Below are positions 16,165 to 26,340 of a stretch of 64,000 bases of DNA, in pieces; positions within the stretch are counted from its first letter, which is position 1; each line of letters opens with the position of its first letter. The DNA comes from Oscillibacter sp. 1-3 (GTDB lineage: Bacteria; Bacillota; Clostridia; Oscillospirales; Oscillospiraceae). A model generated the notes under the pieces. It had not been told where the DNA came from. It saw only the letters and a program-made list of their open reading frames with translations, and did not search any database. Where the stretch lies: NCBI RefSeq assembly GCF_000403435.2, contig NZ_KE159708.1, positions 301,295 to 365,294 on the forward strand, given 5' to 3'. Made by a program: the position numbers and the translations under genes.

Positions 16165-18402
16165 ATGGATCAAAACGACAACAAGAACAAACGCGGCGGC
16201 GGCAAGAACAGCGGCAGCTGGCGGGGCGTCGTCCAGCTGGTGTGCTGGGCGCTGCTGCTGACCATCGTCATCAGCTACGCCTCCACCTACATGACCAGCG
16301 CCGGGCGTCAGTCCTCCTCCGTGGAGCTGGAGTACAAAAAAGACTTTTTGGAGATGCTGGAATATGGCGATGTCGCGGCCATAGACTTCGACAACAGCGA
16401 GGCCATCCTGATTATCACGCCGGTGGACGGGTACGTCTACACCGACAAGGAGGGCAGGGAATATACCAAGGTCACCCTGGAGGATGGGACCCCTGCCTAT
16501 ACCGTCACCGATGAACAGGGGCAGGAGCAGCAGGTTTCCCTGCGGCTTTTCACCGTGCAGCTGGAGTCCTACGAGAAGGTGATTGAGCGCACGGAGAAAG
16601 CGGATATGGAGCTGGAGCACGGGAGAGACGCCGTCATCCGCGTCAACAAGGACTATCAGGCCCAGGTCAGCCCCATTATGCTCTTCCTGGTGGAGTACAT
16701 TCTGCCCTTTGTCATCCTGATGCTGGTGTTCATGCTGGTGATGCGCTGGGTGGCCGGCAAGAGCGGCATGGGGGGCATGGGCGGCATCGGCGGCGTGGGC
16801 AAGTCCAACGCCAAGGTCTACATGGAAAAGCAGACCGGCGTCACCTTCGCCGACGTGGCGGGCCAGGACGAGGCCAAGGAATCCCTGACGGAGATCATCG
16901 ACTTCCTCCACAACCCCGGAAAATACACTGAGATCGGCGCGAAGCTCCCCAAGGGTGCGCTGCTGGTGGGTCCCCCGGGCACCGGCAAGACGCTGCTTGC
17001 AAAGGCCGTGGCCGGAGAGGCCAGCGTGCCCTTCTTCTCCATCTCCGGCTCCGATTTCGTGGAGATGTTCGTGGGCGTGGGCGCAAGCCGCGTGCGGGAT
17101 CTCTTCAAGGAGGCCAGCAAGGTGGCCCCCTGCATCGTGTTTATCGACGAGGTGGACACCATCGGCAAATCCCGTGACAACCGCATGGGCGGCAACGACG
17201 AGCGGGAGCAGACGCTGAACCAGCTCCTTGCCGAGATGGACGGCTTTGACCCCACCAAGGGCGTCATCCTCCTGGCGGCCACCAACCGCCCGGAGGTGCT
17301 GGACCAGGCCCTGCTGCGGCCCGGGCGGTTTGACCGCCGGATCACTATCGACCGGCCCAACCTGGCGGGGCGCATCTCCACCCTCCAGGTCCATACCCGG
17401 AACATCAAGCTGGCGGAGGACGTGAACCTCAAAAAGGTGGCCCTGGCCACCGCCGGCTGCGTGGGCGCGGACCTGGCCAACCTTGTGAACGAGGCCGCTC
17501 TGCGGGCCGTGCGCAAGGGGCGGAAGCTGGTGACCCAGGAGGATATGCTGGCCGCCTTTGAACTGGTCATTGCCGGCACAGAGAAAAAGGGCAGCGTCCT
17601 GACGGAGTTTGAGAAGAAGCTGGTGGCGTACCACGAGGTGGGCCACGCCATGGTGGCCTATAAGCAGAAGAACACCGAGCCGGTGCAGAAGATCACCATT
17701 GTCCCCCACACCCAGGGGTCCCTGGGCTACACGCTGCTGATGCCCGAGGAGGACAAAACGGAGCTGCGGACCCGGGAGGAGCTGATGGCCAAGATCACCG
17801 TCTCCATGGGCGGCCGGGCCGCCGAGGAGGTGGTGATGGACACCATGACCAACGGCGCGTCCCAGGACATTCAGGACGCTACCAATGTGGCGCGGAACAT
17901 GGTGGCTATGTTCGGCATGAGCGACGAGTTCGGCATGATGGCCCTGGCCTCCCGAAGAAATCAGTACCTGGACGGCGGCTACGGCATGGACTGCGCCCAG
18001 GACACCGCCGCCCGCATGGACACGGCGGTGAAGGAGATCCTGGACCAGTGCTACAAGACCGCCGTGGAGGTCATCCGGGAGAATCGGGAGGACATGGACA
18101 AGGTGGTGGCATACCTGCTGGAGAAGGAGACCATCACCGGCGGCGAGATGGTGGCCATCATCGAGGGCCGGGACCCGGAGCTGGTGGAGAATCCCTACGC
18201 GTCCACCAAGCCGGCGGAGGGCGGCTTCCGTCCCTCTGCGCCGGAGGGGATCGAGGCCCCCGCCAAAAAGGTCCACATGATCTCCCGGAAGATCGAGGCC
18301 CCGGGCGGGGAGTCCGCCCCGGCGGAGGAGGGAGCGGCTTCAGCCGGAACGGAGCCGCCGCCGGAGGAGAGCGGCGCCGGCGGGCAGGACCTGGAATCAT
18401 AG
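16165..18402 (+). CDS. ftsH: ATP-dependent zinc metalloprotease FtsH
   Basis: Membrane-bound AAA+ protease of 745 residues that degrades damaged or regulatory proteins. Two N-terminal membrane helices (about 22-40 and 171-198) flank a periplasmic-side domain. The AAA+ module has Walker A GPPGTGKT (269-276), Walker B VFIDEVD and the arginine-finger region RPGRFDR. The protease domain has HEVGH (490-494; HEAGH is usual). The C-terminal tail from about 680 is Pro/Glu/Ala-rich and variable. A clear AAAGGAG precedes the ATG. It is transcribed alone, with its own promoter and terminator. Confidence 0.96.
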   Translation: MDQNDNKNKRGGGKNSGSWRGVVQLVCWALLLTIVISYASTYMTSAGRQSSSVELEYKKDFLEMLEYGDVAAIDFDNSEAILIITPVDGYVYTDKEGREYTKVTLEDGTPAYTVTDEQGQEQQVSLRLFTVQLESYEKVIERTEKADMELEHGRDAVIRVNKDYQAQVSPIMLFLVEYILPFVILMLVFMLVMRWVAGKSGMGGMGGIGGVGKSNAKVYMEKQTGVTFADVAGQDEAKESLTEIIDFLHNPGKYTEIGAKLPKGALLVGPPGTGKTLLAKAVAGEASVPFFSISGSDFVEMFVGVGASRVRDLFKEASKVAPCIVFIDEVDTIGKSRDNRMGGNDEREQTLNQLLAEMDGFDPTKGVILLAATNRPEVLDQALLRPGRFDRRITIDRPNLAGRISTLQVHTRNIKLAEDVNLKKVALATAGCVGADLANLVNEAALRAVRKGRKLVTQEDMLAAFELVIAGTEKKGSVLTEFEKKLVAYHEVGHAMVAYKQKNTEPVQKITIVPHTQGSLGYTLLMPEEDKTELRTREELMAKITVSMGGRAAEEVVMDTMTNGASQDIQDATNVARNMVAMFGMSDEFGMMALASRRNQYLDGGYGMDCAQDTAARMDTAVKEILDQCYKTAVEVIRENREDMDKVVAYLLEKETITGGEMVAIIEGRDPELVENPYASTKPAEGGFRPSAPEGIEAPAKKVHMISRKIEAPGGESAPAEEGAASAGTEPPPEESGAGGQDLES

Positions 18403-18410
18403 TGTTTGAG

Positions 18411-18445
18411 CAAAAAGAGACGCGCCGCAGGCGCGTCTCTTTTTG
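18411..18445. terminator. Strong bidirectional intrinsic terminator after ftsH
   Basis: Perfect 16-bp stem (18411-18426 with 18430-18445), 3-nt loop, with an A run on the left and a T run on the right. It lies 8 bp after the ftsH stop codon. Confidence 0.9.
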
Positions 18446-18469
18446 CCGGTCCGGGAGATAATAAAAATA

Positions 18470-18498
18470 ATGACAAATGAGTGATTCTGTGGTATAGT
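18470..18498 (+). promoter_or_regulatory. Promoter of the PAS hybrid histidine kinase gene
   Basis: ATGACA (18470-18475), 17-bp spacer, TATAGT (18493-18498). The leader to the start codon is about 100 nt. Confidence 0.55.
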
Positions 18499-18603
18499 AA
18501 GCAGAGCTGAAAGGCGGCAGGCCGAAGGCCTGCCGCCGCGCAAAGCGCATGGCGGCTGCGAATACAGGGGAATCCAGGGTGAATTTAACCGGAGGAGGGC
18601 GCT

Positions 18604-20823
18604 ATGGAAGAGCGGAGCCGGAACAACCATCTGATAGGCCGTATTGCGGAGCTATTGAGCGTCCTCCAGGCCGGCCATGTGGAGCTTGACCAGCTGCTGG
18701 GCGATGCCGGCGGGGAGCTTCTGCGCACTCTGCCCCAGGGACCGGAATTTCAGGCGGCCCTGGAGAATCTCCGGTTTATGGAGGAGATGCCCGGCGGCGT
18801 GCTGATCTACTACGCCGACGGCGGCGAGGAGATCATCTACGCCAACCGCGCTCTGCTGAGGATTTTTCAGTGTGGCTCCATGGAGGAGTTGCGGACGCTG
18901 ACGGGGAACTCCTTCCGGGGAATCGTGTGTCCTGAGGATCTGGACGAGGTGGAGCGGAGCATCCGGGAGCAGGTGGCCAGGAGCAAGTATGATCTGGACT
19001 ATGTGGAGTACCGGGTGCGCCGGAGAGATGGACAGATCCGGTGGATTGAGGACTACGGCCACTTTGTCCGGGGCGGCTCCGGCCGGGACATCTTCTATGT
19101 GTTTTTAAGCGACGCCACAGGAAAGCGGAACCGGCGGATTATTGAGCGGACGCTTCTGCTCAGCGAGAAGCGGGAGAGGGAACGTCAGCTTGCGCTTCTG
19201 ACCGAGGAGTATGACAAGGAGCGGTCCCAGCTCAACCAGGAGTACCTGCGGCGGCTGAAAGTAATTGAGGGGCTCAGCGCGAATTACGAGACGATTCTCT
19301 ACGGAGAGCTGGACTGCGACCAGATCCGGCCCTACCGCCTCAGCAGCCGGACCAGCCGGATGTTTGGGGAGGACCGGGGGCTCCGCTCCTTCAGCGGTTA
19401 TCTGGCGGACTATGTGAGCATCTGGGTTCACCCGGAGGAGCGGGAGGCCGTGGGGGCGGCGCTCAACGTAGAGGCCATCCGCAGAAAGCTGCTGACGGAC
19501 GGGAGCTTCTATGTGAATTACCGGGTGGTGGAGGACGGCGAAGAGAAGTATCTCCAGCTCCAGCTGGTGGATGTGGGCGGTGAGCGGCGGGCCTCCCAGC
19601 TTGTCATGGGTTCCCGGCGGATGGATGAGGAGATCCACCACGAGATGGAGCAAAAGCAGCTGCTGGCGGAGGCCCTGGAAAAGGCGAACCAGGCGATAGC
19701 GGCCAAGGACACCTTTCTCTCCAACATGTCCCACGATATGCGCACGCCCATGAACGCCATCTTTGGCTTCGCGGCCCTGGCGAGGAAACATCTGCGGGAG
19801 CCGGATGCGGCCCGGAGCTACATCGGCCGGATGGAGTCCTCCGCCCGGCAGCTGATGGGTATGATCGAGCGGGTGCTGGAGATCTCTGCGGCGGTGACCG
19901 GGGACGCCCGCACCCAGGAGGAGGCCTGCGACCTGTGCGGCATCATCCGGCAGGTCTATGACTTCATGGCCCCCCAGGCGGCGGAGAAGAACATCGACTT
20001 CACCCTGGACTGCTCCGGCGTGCATCACAGCGGCATTTACGGCGATGAGGAGAAGGTGCGGCAGCTGGCGACGTACCTGACCAACAACGCCATAACCTAT
20101 ACGAAGCCTGGCGGCAGGGTGGAAGTGACTCTTACGGAGCGGGGGCTGATGTCGGAGCAGTACGCGGTTTACCAGCTAGAGGTGGCGGATACCGGCATCG
20201 GCATCAGCCAGGAGTTTCTGGCCCGGATCTTCGAGCCCTTCTCCCGGGAGCGGGACACCACCCACAGCGGCGTCCACGGCATAGGGCTGGGGATGTCCAT
20301 CGCCAAGAGCATTGTGGACAAAATGGGCGGAACCATCTCCGTGCGCAGCGAGGTGAACAGGGGCAGTATTTTTACCGCCACCCTCGATTTCCGCATTCAG
20401 CCGGATCAGGCGCAGCCTGCCGCGGAAGAGGAGGAGGCGTCCGTCCAGCCCAGGAAAATCCTGCTGGTGGAGGACAATGAGATCAATCGTGAGATCGCAA
20501 CGGAGCTGCTCCAGGAGCTGGGATATGTCATCGACACCGCGCCGGATGGCAGTGTGGCTGTGGAGAAGATGCAGCAGGCCCGGCCCGGGGACTACGATGT
20601 GATTTTGATGGATATTCAAATGCCGGTGATGAACGGCTGGGAGGCGGCCCGGGCGATCCGCGGCCTGTCAGACCCGGCGCTGGCGAAGATCCCCATCATT
20701 GCGCTGTCAGCCAATGTGTTTGAGAGCGACCTGCGCAGATCCGCCGAGAGCGGGATGAATGCCCATCTGGCAAAGCCTATGGACGTGGCGGAGGTGCAGA
20801 AGACCATAGAGGAGTTCCTATAA
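18604..20823 (+). CDS. Hybrid sensor histidine kinase, PAS - HK - receiver
   Basis: A 739-residue cytoplasmic signalling protein without membrane segments. A PAS-type domain spans about 55-175 (ending YVEYRVRRRDGQIRWIEDYG) and a second PAS-like region about 220-340. A linker helix leads to the kinase core with the H-box SNMSHDMRTPMN (His 377), an ATPase domain with VADTGIGIS and GIGLGMS, and a C-terminal receiver (about 615-739) with phospho-acceptor Asp 670 in ILMDIQMPVMNG. Its layout resembles diguanylate-type sensory proteins of gut Clostridia. The partner Hpt or response regulator is not adjacent. AGGAGG lies shortly before the ATG. It has its own promoter. Confidence 0.88.
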   Translation: MEERSRNNHLIGRIAELLSVLQAGHVELDQLLGDAGGELLRTLPQGPEFQAALENLRFMEEMPGGVLIYYADGGEEIIYANRALLRIFQCGSMEELRTLTGNSFRGIVCPEDLDEVERSIREQVARSKYDLDYVEYRVRRRDGQIRWIEDYGHFVRGGSGRDIFYVFLSDATGKRNRRIIERTLLLSEKRERERQLALLTEEYDKERSQLNQEYLRRLKVIEGLSANYETILYGELDCDQIRPYRLSSRTSRMFGEDRGLRSFSGYLADYVSIWVHPEEREAVGAALNVEAIRRKLLTDGSFYVNYRVVEDGEEKYLQLQLVDVGGERRASQLVMGSRRMDEEIHHEMEQKQLLAEALEKANQAIAAKDTFLSNMSHDMRTPMNAIFGFAALARKHLREPDAARSYIGRMESSARQLMGMIERVLEISAAVTGDARTQEEACDLCGIIRQVYDFMAPQAAEKNIDFTLDCSGVHHSGIYGDEEKVRQLATYLTNNAITYTKPGGRVEVTLTERGLMSEQYAVYQLEVADTGIGISQEFLARIFEPFSRERDTTHSGVHGIGLGMSIAKSIVDKMGGTISVRSEVNRGSIFTATLDFRIQPDQAQPAAEEEEASVQPRKILLVEDNEINREIATELLQELGYVIDTAPDGSVAVEKMQQARPGDYDVILMDIQMPVMNGWEAARAIRGLSDPALAKIPIIALSANVFESDLRRSAESGMNAHLAKPMDVAEVQKTIEEFL

Positions 20824-20830
20824 GCAAAGA

Positions 20831-20861
20831 GACAGGCGGCCCCGCACCGGGGCCGCCTGTC
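20831..20861 (+). terminator. Hairpin after the PAS hybrid kinase gene
   Basis: Perfect 14-bp GC-rich stem (20831-20844 with 20848-20861), 3-nt loop, 7 bp after the stop codon. No T tract follows, so it may protect the message end or terminate only partly. Confidence 0.6.
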
Positions 20862-20981
20862 CTGGCCTGCCGAGTATCTTTTGCGAAAGGCTGGGAATTA
20901 TTTTTCCGGCGTCCCAGATTTCGTGTATCTTTTTTCTCCCAGGAGCATATACTGGCGGGAAGCGCAAATGCAAGGGAGGAT

Positions 20982-21068
20982 ATGATTGTGATTTTTTTGC
21001 GGAATGACATCCCCGGAGACGTGGATGATCTGATCTTTCAGGACTGCTGGCTGACCAGCGACCGGTAA
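20982..21068 (+). CDS. Possible 28-residue protein of unknown function
   Basis: A short frame with an excellent ribosome-binding site (GGGAGGA just before ATG), a TATACT -10-like box at 20948-20953, and a perfect terminator hairpin beginning at its stop codon. The product is acidic, with the stretch GDVDDLIFQDCWLTSD and one cysteine. No similar family is known to me. It could be a real small protein, a leader peptide, or a chance frame in a small RNA. Confidence 0.4.
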   Translation: MIVIFLRNDIPGDVDDLIFQDCWLTSDR

Positions 21069-21097
21069 AAGGGACGCCTCTATGAGGCGTCCCTTTT
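21067..21097. terminator. Terminator between the 28-codon gene and mnmA
   Basis: Perfect 14-bp stem (21067-21080 with 21084-21097), 3-nt loop, with A runs on one side and T runs on the other. It can end transcripts from both directions. Confidence 0.8.
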
Positions 21098-22152
21098 CAT
21101 TTTACGATGGTACCGCCGCCCACCACCGACTCGCCGCTGTAGAACACCACGGCCTGGCCTGGTGTGACGGCCCGCTGGGGCTCCTGGAAGGTCACTAGAA
21201 CATGGCCGTCCGGCAGGGGCTCCGCCACGGCGGCGGCCTCCCGCTGGCTGTGCCGGGTTCTGGCGGTGACGGCCATGGGCGCCTCCAGGGCGGGAATGGA
21301 GATCCAGTTCAGCCGCTTTGCCCTCAGCTCCCGGGTGTACAGGGCGCTGTCGGGTCCCAGGGTCACGGTGTTGGTGGCGGGGTCCTTATCCAGCACGTAC
21401 AGCGGCGTGTCTGCGCTGACGCCCAGGCCCTTCCGCTGGCCGGTGGTGTAGCAGGGCAGCCCCCTGTGACGGCCCAGAACGCGGCCCGCCTGATCCACGA
21501 AGTCGCCGGGGACCAGTTCCGCACCGCTGTGACGCTCCAGAAACGCCACATACTCCCCCTCCGGGATGAAGCAGATGTCCTGACTGTCCGCCCGGTGGGC
21601 GTTGGCAAGGCCCGCCTTCTCCGCCAGGGCCCGCAAGGCGGGCTTTTCGTATTCTCCCACCGGCAGAAGCAGATGGGAGAGCTGGCGCTGGGTCAGCTGG
21701 TAGAGGAAGTAGCTCTGGTCCTTCCTGCGGTCCCGGCCCCGCAGAAGCTGCCAGCGGCCGGAGACGTCGTCAAAGGCGACGCCTGCGTAGTGGCCGGTGG
21801 CCAGGGCGTCGGCCCCCTGCTCCAGCGCCCAGTCCAGCATGGCGCCGAATTTGACGGCCCGGTTGCAGTCCAGGCAGGGGTTGGGGGTGCGCCCTTGGGC
21901 GTACTCGGAGACGAAGCGGTCTATGACCGCCGTCCGGAACAGGTCCCGCAGGTCCAGCACCGTGTGGGAGATGCCCAGCACGCCGGCGGCGGCCCGGGCG
22001 GCCTCAATCTCCGGTTCCTGGGCGCGGGGATCGTCCGACCGCAGGCGCAGAGTGACGCCGAAGACGTCGTATCCCTGCCGCAGCAGCAAAAGGGCGGCGC
22101 CGGTGCTGTCCACACCGCCGCTCATCGCCACGCAGACACGCTTAAAAGACAT
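21097..22152 (-). CDS. mnmA: tRNA-specific 2-thiouridylase MnmA
   Basis: Cytoplasmic enzyme of 351 residues that puts sulfur on position 2 of the wobble uridine in tRNAs for Lys, Glu and Gln. The PP-loop SGGVDS (11-16) binds ATP. The two catalytic cysteines fall at Cys 96 in NPCLDCNRAVKFG and Cys 194 in DSQDICFI. The C-terminal beta-barrel part contains VSADTPLYVL and the closing region near VVFYSGE. Length is normal. GGAG stands before the ATG. Single gene; the sulfur donor (a cysteine desulfurase) is not in the window. Confidence 0.95.
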   Translation of the reverse strand: MSFKRVCVAMSGGVDSTGAALLLLRQGYDVFGVTLRLRSDDPRAQEPEIEAARAAAGVLGISHTVLDLRDLFRTAVIDRFVSEYAQGRTPNPCLDCNRAVKFGAMLDWALEQGADALATGHYAGVAFDDVSGRWQLLRGRDRRKDQSYFLYQLTQRQLSHLLLPVGEYEKPALRALAEKAGLANAHRADSQDICFIPEGEYVAFLERHSGAELVPGDFVDQAGRVLGRHRGLPCYTTGQRKGLGVSADTPLYVLDKDPATNTVTLGPDSALYTRELRAKRLNWISIPALEAPMAVTARTRHSQREAAAVAEPLPDGHVLVTFQEPQRAVTPGQAVVFYSGESVVGGGTIVK

Positions 22153-22200
22153 ATGGTCGCTCCTCTCAATCAGGGTATAGAAATATTGTAGTCCATAATG

Positions 22201-22251
22201 GAAAAAAAGAAAAGAAAAACATTCCGGTCCGCGGCAGAGGAGCCGGAATGT
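22201..22251 (-). terminator. Intrinsic terminator on the minus strand upstream of mnmA
   Basis: 9-bp stem (22219-22227 with 22243-22251) followed on the minus strand by a U-rich run (complement of 22201-22219). It would end transcripts coming from the histidine kinase-like gene at 22681 and insulate mnmA. Confidence 0.65.
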
Positions 22252-22680
22252 GGGTTCTGCTTGAAAATGTTGAGAAGCGGTGCCAAAATATGTGCCGCCT
22301 ATTGGTACAGCTTCTAAAATATGGGGCCTGCTCAGTCACAGACCAAGCCTTGTTTGAAATATGCCACAACGCCCAAGCGATGGATTTCCCCCCCCCGCTC
22401 CGCGCTGGGTTTCCTTGCCATACAAGAGTATGACGGCGTCAAATCGCCTTATCGGCAAATCAATCTCTCGCCGCTGAGGATTTTGCCATTTATCAAACAG
22501 GGCCTGCAGCAATCTTCAAAATTGCTGACAACGGGCGGCCGCCCCTGCGCATTGCCTGTAGGGGGCAGTCCGTTTGTCAGGAACTTTGACGTTTGCTATA
22601 AGCGTATATATAATTGTATATGTTCCGCTGTGCCAGCTCCGCTCGGGAAAAGAGGCCGCTCGCCGCTGTGGGAAGGAGAG
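22252..22680. other. Intergenic region without a recognised gene
   Basis: About 430 bp of mixed composition, locally AT-rich, with a run of nine C at about 22388-22396. A plus-strand frame runs through it, but it continues antisense into the kinase-like gene and has no ribosome-binding site. No RNA family was recognised. Confidence 0.4.
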
Positions 22681-23487
22681 TCAGCTTTGGCTGCGGATAC
22701 GAAACGCCTGAACGGGCAGGGCGTCCGCCAGGGCCAGCAGGGTGCGGTTAAAGCCTCCGGCATAGTCGAAGGGGACGTCGGATACGGAGCCCTCCACCCG
22801 CCGGTCCGGCAGAGAGAGCGTAAAGCGGCTGCCCTTGTCCACCTGGGATTCCGCCATCAGCATGCCGCCGTGGCGCTCTGCGATTTTGCGGCACAGGGAC
22901 AGTCCCAGCCCCATGCCGCAGGGGGCGGGCGCCTGCCGCTCCATGTGGAGATAGCCGTCAAACAGAGAGGCCAGGCGTTCCGGGGGAATGCCCTGGCCGG
23001 TGTCAGTGACGGAGAGAAGCACCCGCCTGGCCTGAACCCGCAGCTCTACGGTGACGGAGCCGCCGGGCGGGGTGAACTTGAAGGCGTTGGAGAGCAGATG
23101 AAACAGCAGCTGCTCCAGCATCTGGGGGTCCACCGCGCAGACATGGCGGGAAAGGGCGCAGGAAAACCGAACCTCCAGCCCCAGAGATTGGGCCAGATCT
23201 CCGGCCCGGTCGCAGATCTCCCCCACGAGCTCCGTCAGATCCCGGTTCTGGAGGGACAGGGGTGCGTCCTCCGGAAGGGCGGCGGCAGAGAGGAGGTTTA
23301 CCAGCCGCAGCAGCCTGTAATAGCTCTGGTCCATAACGGCGGCTTTGCGGTCCAGGTCCGGATCTTTCTCCCGGGCCTCCGGCGGAACCGCCTGTACGGC
23401 CGCGAGATGAAAGGTGCTGAGAGCCCCCCGGATTTGGGCGGCAATGGCGGGAAACAGGGATTCAGGCTGTATTTGACGTGATTCCAT
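22681..23487 (-). CDS. Histidine kinase-like ATPase protein lacking an obvious phospho-acceptor histidine
   Basis: A 268-residue cytoplasmic protein. Residues 8-75 resemble a dimerisation/phosphotransfer domain, but at the place of the usual His-Glu pair the sequence reads IAAQIRGALSTFH (15-27), with Ala-Gln instead. The only histidine nearby is His 27. The ATPase domain (about 110-225) is intact: N-box LLSNAFKFTPPGG, G1 DTGQGIP, G2 GMGLGLSL. There is no sensor domain. It may be a pseudokinase or ATPase partner of another kinase. Its promoter region carries Spo0A-like boxes, so a role near sporulation is conceivable. Confidence 0.7.
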   Translation of the reverse strand: MESRQIQPESLFPAIAAQIRGALSTFHLAAVQAVPPEAREKDPDLDRKAAVMDQSYYRLLRLVNLLSAAALPEDAPLSLQNRDLTELVGEICDRAGDLAQSLGLEVRFSCALSRHVCAVDPQMLEQLLFHLLSNAFKFTPPGGSVTVELRVQARRVLLSVTDTGQGIPPERLASLFDGYLHMERQAPAPCGMGLGLSLCRKIAERHGGMLMAESQVDKGSRFTLSLPDRRVEGSVSDVPFDYAGGFNRTLLALADALPVQAFRIRSQS

Positions 23488-23590
23488 GGCAAGCTCCTTT
23501 CAGGCGGCTGAGACACGGTCTGGGCGTTGGCAGTAGCATTTGCCGGGGACGGAATGAAAAACCATGGAAAACACTGCCTGCGACGGTAAC

Positions 23591-23619
23591 AGAATAGCAA
23601 AAAAAGAGAAGAAAAACAA
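23591..23619 (-). promoter_or_regulatory. Promoter of the histidine kinase-like gene
   Basis: On the minus strand TTGTTT (23619-23614), 17-bp spacer, TATTCT (23596-23591). The leader is about 100 nt. Spo0A-like boxes lie just upstream. Confidence 0.5.
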
Positions 23620-23624
23620 GTTTT

Positions 23625-23651
23625 TGTCGAATTTTATCAAAATTTGTCGGA
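23625..23651 (+). promoter_or_regulatory. Spo0A-like boxes upstream of the kinase-like gene promoter
   Basis: TGTCGAA (23625-23631, perfect 0A box) and TGTCGGA (23645-23651, one mismatch), 20 bp apart and separated by AT-rich sequence. They lie immediately upstream of the -35 box, a place suited to activation. A further TGTCGGA occurs at 23699-23705. Confidence 0.5.
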
Positions 23652-23747
23652 AAGAAGCGCATGAGGAAGGACGGCGGGCAATGCCCGCCGCCTCAGTTTG
23701 TCGGAAAACTCCATATGTAGAAAAGATTTCTGTCCGCCCTGCGGCGC

Positions 23748-26300
23748 TTATTGGTCCAGATATTTTTCCAGCAGCCGGGAGACCTCCCGCAGGTCGATGG
23801 GCTTGGAGATATGGGCGTTCATGCCCGCGTCCAGGCACCGCTGGATGTCCTCGGAGAAGGCGTCGGCGGTCATGGCGATGATGGGGAGGGAGGCGTCGGG
23901 GCGGTCCAGGGCTCGGATGGCCTGGGTGGCCTCGTAGCCTGTCATGATGGGCATCCGCAGGTCCATGAGGACCGCGTCGTAATAGCCTGGAGCGGCGGCG
24001 CTGAACTTCTCCACACAGATCTTGCCGTTTTCCGCCCAGTCCAGCTCCAGCCCCAGGCTGGTGAGCAGCTCGTCGGCGATCTCCCAGTTGAGCTCGTTGT
24101 CCTCCGCCAGCAGGATGCGCCTGCCGCTGAAATCCGCCACATGCTCCTGGGGCAGGTTCTCCGGCACGGTCTCGCCGGTATCCACAAAGGGACGCAGGCC
24201 GTAGAAGAGGGTGGATTTGAACAGGGGCTTGGAGATAAAGCCGTTGATGCCGACGCTCTTGGCCTCTGCTTCAATGTCCCCCCAGTCATAGGCGGAGATC
24301 AGCAGGATGGGGATATTCTCCCCCAAACGGCGGCGCAGCTCCCGGGCGGTTTCGATGCCGTCCATTCTGGGCAGCTTCCAGTCCAACAGTATGATGTGAT
24401 AGCCGTCGTGCCGCAGGAAGCGCTCCTCCGCCATGCGGACGGCGCTCTCGCCGTCCAGGGTCCACTCGGCGTGGAGGCCGATGGATTTCAGGGAGGCCAC
24501 CGTGCTCTCGCACAGCTCCCTGTCGTCGTCCACTACCAGCATGTTCCAGTTCGGCAGGACCATGTCCGCCTCCTGCACGGTGGATTTCTCCAGGTCCAGC
24601 GTCACGTGGAACTCAGAGCCCTTGCCCTGTTCGCTGTGGAGCTGGATGGTGCCGCCCATGGCGTCCACAATGAATTTGGTGATGGCCATGCCCAGGCCGG
24701 TGCCCTCGGTCCGCTGGACGCGGCGGCTGTCCTCCCGGGAGAAGGAGTCGAAGATCTTTGCCTGGAACTCCGGGGACATGCCGATGCCGCTGTCCTTCAC
24801 CAGCAGATGGGTGCGGATGAAGTCCTCTCCCTTGGGGGAGGGCTCCTGGTACAGGGCGATGTGGATGCGGCCCTCCACCGGCGTGAACTTCACGGCATTG
24901 GACAGGAGGTTCAGAACCACCTGGTTCAGCCGCACGCTGTCGCAACACACGTTCTCCGACACAATGTCATGGATGAAGATGTCAAACTGCTGCTGCTTGG
25001 CGTGCACTTGGGGCTGGACGATGTTGACAATGCCGTCCATCATCTCCCGCAGAGAGAGCTGGTCGATGTTCAGCGTCATCTTTCCGCTCTCGATCTTGGA
25101 CATGTCCAGCACGTCGTTGATGAGGTTCAGCAGGTGCTTGCTGGACAGGGCGATTTTTTTCAGGCAGTGCTGTACCTGCTGCTGGTTTTCGATATTGGCT
25201 GTGGCGATGGCCGTCATGCCCACGATGGCGTTCATGGGCGTGCGGATGTCATGGCTCATGTTGGAGAGGAACTCGCTTTTGGCCTTGTTGGCGGAGACTG
25301 CGTCCTGCCGGGCCTGCTCCAGCTCGGCCAGCTGCTGCTTGGTGATCTGAATGTAGCGGAAGAAGATCAGCAGCAGCGCCGCCAGCACCACCACGCACCC
25401 GGCGATGGCCATAGAACTCCACTGGTGGCTGAGATGGGCGATCTCCTCGTTCAAAGTGCCGTAGGGCATGACCACCACCAGATACCACTCCGAGTAGGAC
25501 AGCTTGGTGCACAGCAGGTGGCGCCGTTCCTTGCCGATGACCAGCACGGTGGAGTAATCCTCCCCCGCATCCATGGCGGCCTGGAGCTCCTGGACGTGCT
25601 GACCGGCGTCGCGGCCACCCAGTTCGTCATAGATGGCGTAGATCCGGTCAAAGTAGTTGTCCCGGTAGGCCTCGCCGTTGCGGATGACGAAGGAGCCGTC
25701 CTGCCGGATGATATGGGAGTACATCATGCCGTCCTCGTCGTCAAGGGAGAGGGTGTCGCTGATGTAATCCACCGGCAGGGCTGCCACCAGGGCGGCGCAC
25801 GTCCCTCCGCCGGACATGGGATAAGCGCAGGGGACCCCCATCAGGACCACGCGGTTTCCGGCCGGATCGGTGCCTACGGCGATCTTTTTCTCGCCGGCAT
25901 TCAGGGAGCTCAGGAAGGGCTCCGGATCGGTCACGGTCAGGTCGCTGCCGTAGAGGGTTTCAAAGCCGCCGTCTGCGGAACAGAGGGCCAGGTGCTCAAA
26001 GCCCCGCGCCCTGGCGCTGTAAACCAGGTTTTCCGTCAGGGCGTCCCGGTTTACGCTGCCGGGGAGGTTGGTCTCCACCAGGGCCTCCAACTGGCTCAGC
26101 CGCAGATCCATGGTAGTCTCAAAGTGCTTGGAGATCTGCTGGCTCATGCCGGACATATAGATCTTGCCCACACTGTTGATCGTCTCCCCGCTCCGCTGGT
26201 TCATATAGAAAGCCAGAAAGGAGAAGATGCAGACGCAGAGGATTGAGACGGCGATCAGGCTCACCATCAGAAAGCGAAGCGTTTTTTTGTTGTTGTTCAT
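23748..26300 (-). CDS. Membrane-bound hybrid histidine kinase with two receiver domains
   Basis: An 850-residue sensor. A membrane helix at about 8-32 and another at about 293-315 flank an extracytoplasmic sensor region of about 260 residues that looks like a dCache-type ligand-binding domain. The kinase core has His 350 in [13 protein letters not shown]-box [19 protein letters not shown] and GTGLGMA. Two receivers follow: one near 600-720 ([12 protein letters not shown]) and one near 735-850 ([12 protein letters not shown]). It is the last gene of an operon with an Hpt protein and a REC-HD-GYP-GGDEF protein, so it probably feeds a multistep phosphorelay. Ligand unknown. Confidence 0.88.
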   Translation of the reverse strand: MNNNKKTLRFLMVSLIAVSILCVCIFSFLAFYMNQRSGETINSVGKIYMSGMSQQISKHFETTMDLRLSQLEALVETNLPGSVNRDALTENLVYSARARGFEHLALCSADGGFETLYGSDLTVTDPEPFLSSLNAGEKKIAVGTDPAGNRVVLMGVPCAYPMSGGGTCAALVAALPVDYISDTLSLDDEDGMMYSHIIRQDGSFVIRNGEAYRDNYFDRIYAIYDELGGRDAGQHVQELQAAMDAGEDYSTVLVIGKERRHLLCTKLSYSEWYLVVVMPYGTLNEEIAHLSHQWSSMAIAGCVVVLAALLLIFFRYIQITKQQLAELEQARQDAVSANKAKSEFLSNMSHDIRTPMNAIVGMTAIATANIENQQQVQHCLKKIALSSKHLLNLINDVLDMSKIESGKMTLNIDQLSLREMMDGIVNIVQPQVHAKQQQFDIFIHDIVSENVCCDSVRLNQVVLNLLSNAVKFTPVEGRIHIALYQEPSPKGEDFIRTHLLVKDSGIGMSPEFQAKIFDSFSREDSRRVQRTEGTGLGMAITKFIVDAMGGTIQLHSEQGKGSEFHVTLDLEKSTVQEADMVLPNWNMLVVDDDRELCESTVASLKSIGLHAEWTLDGESAVRMAEERFLRHDGYHIILLDWKLPRMDGIETARELRRRLGENIPILLISAYDWGDIEAEAKSVGINGFISKPLFKSTLFYGLRPFVDTGETVPENLPQEHVADFSGRRILLAEDNELNWEIADELLTSLGLELDWAENGKICVEKFSAAAPGYYDAVLMDLRMPIMTGYEATQAIRALDRPDASLPIIAMTADAFSEDIQRCLDAGMNAHISKPIDLREVSRLLEKYLDQ

Positions 26301-26340
26301 CTGTCAGTACCTCCGTGTCCGCGGATGACGGTATCCTGCG

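Noticed and set aside
22321..23481. Plus-strand open frame of 386 codons across the intergenic region and kinase-like gene
   Set aside because: Most of it is antisense to the kinase-like gene, whose ATPase motifs are convincing; no ribosome-binding site or family match.
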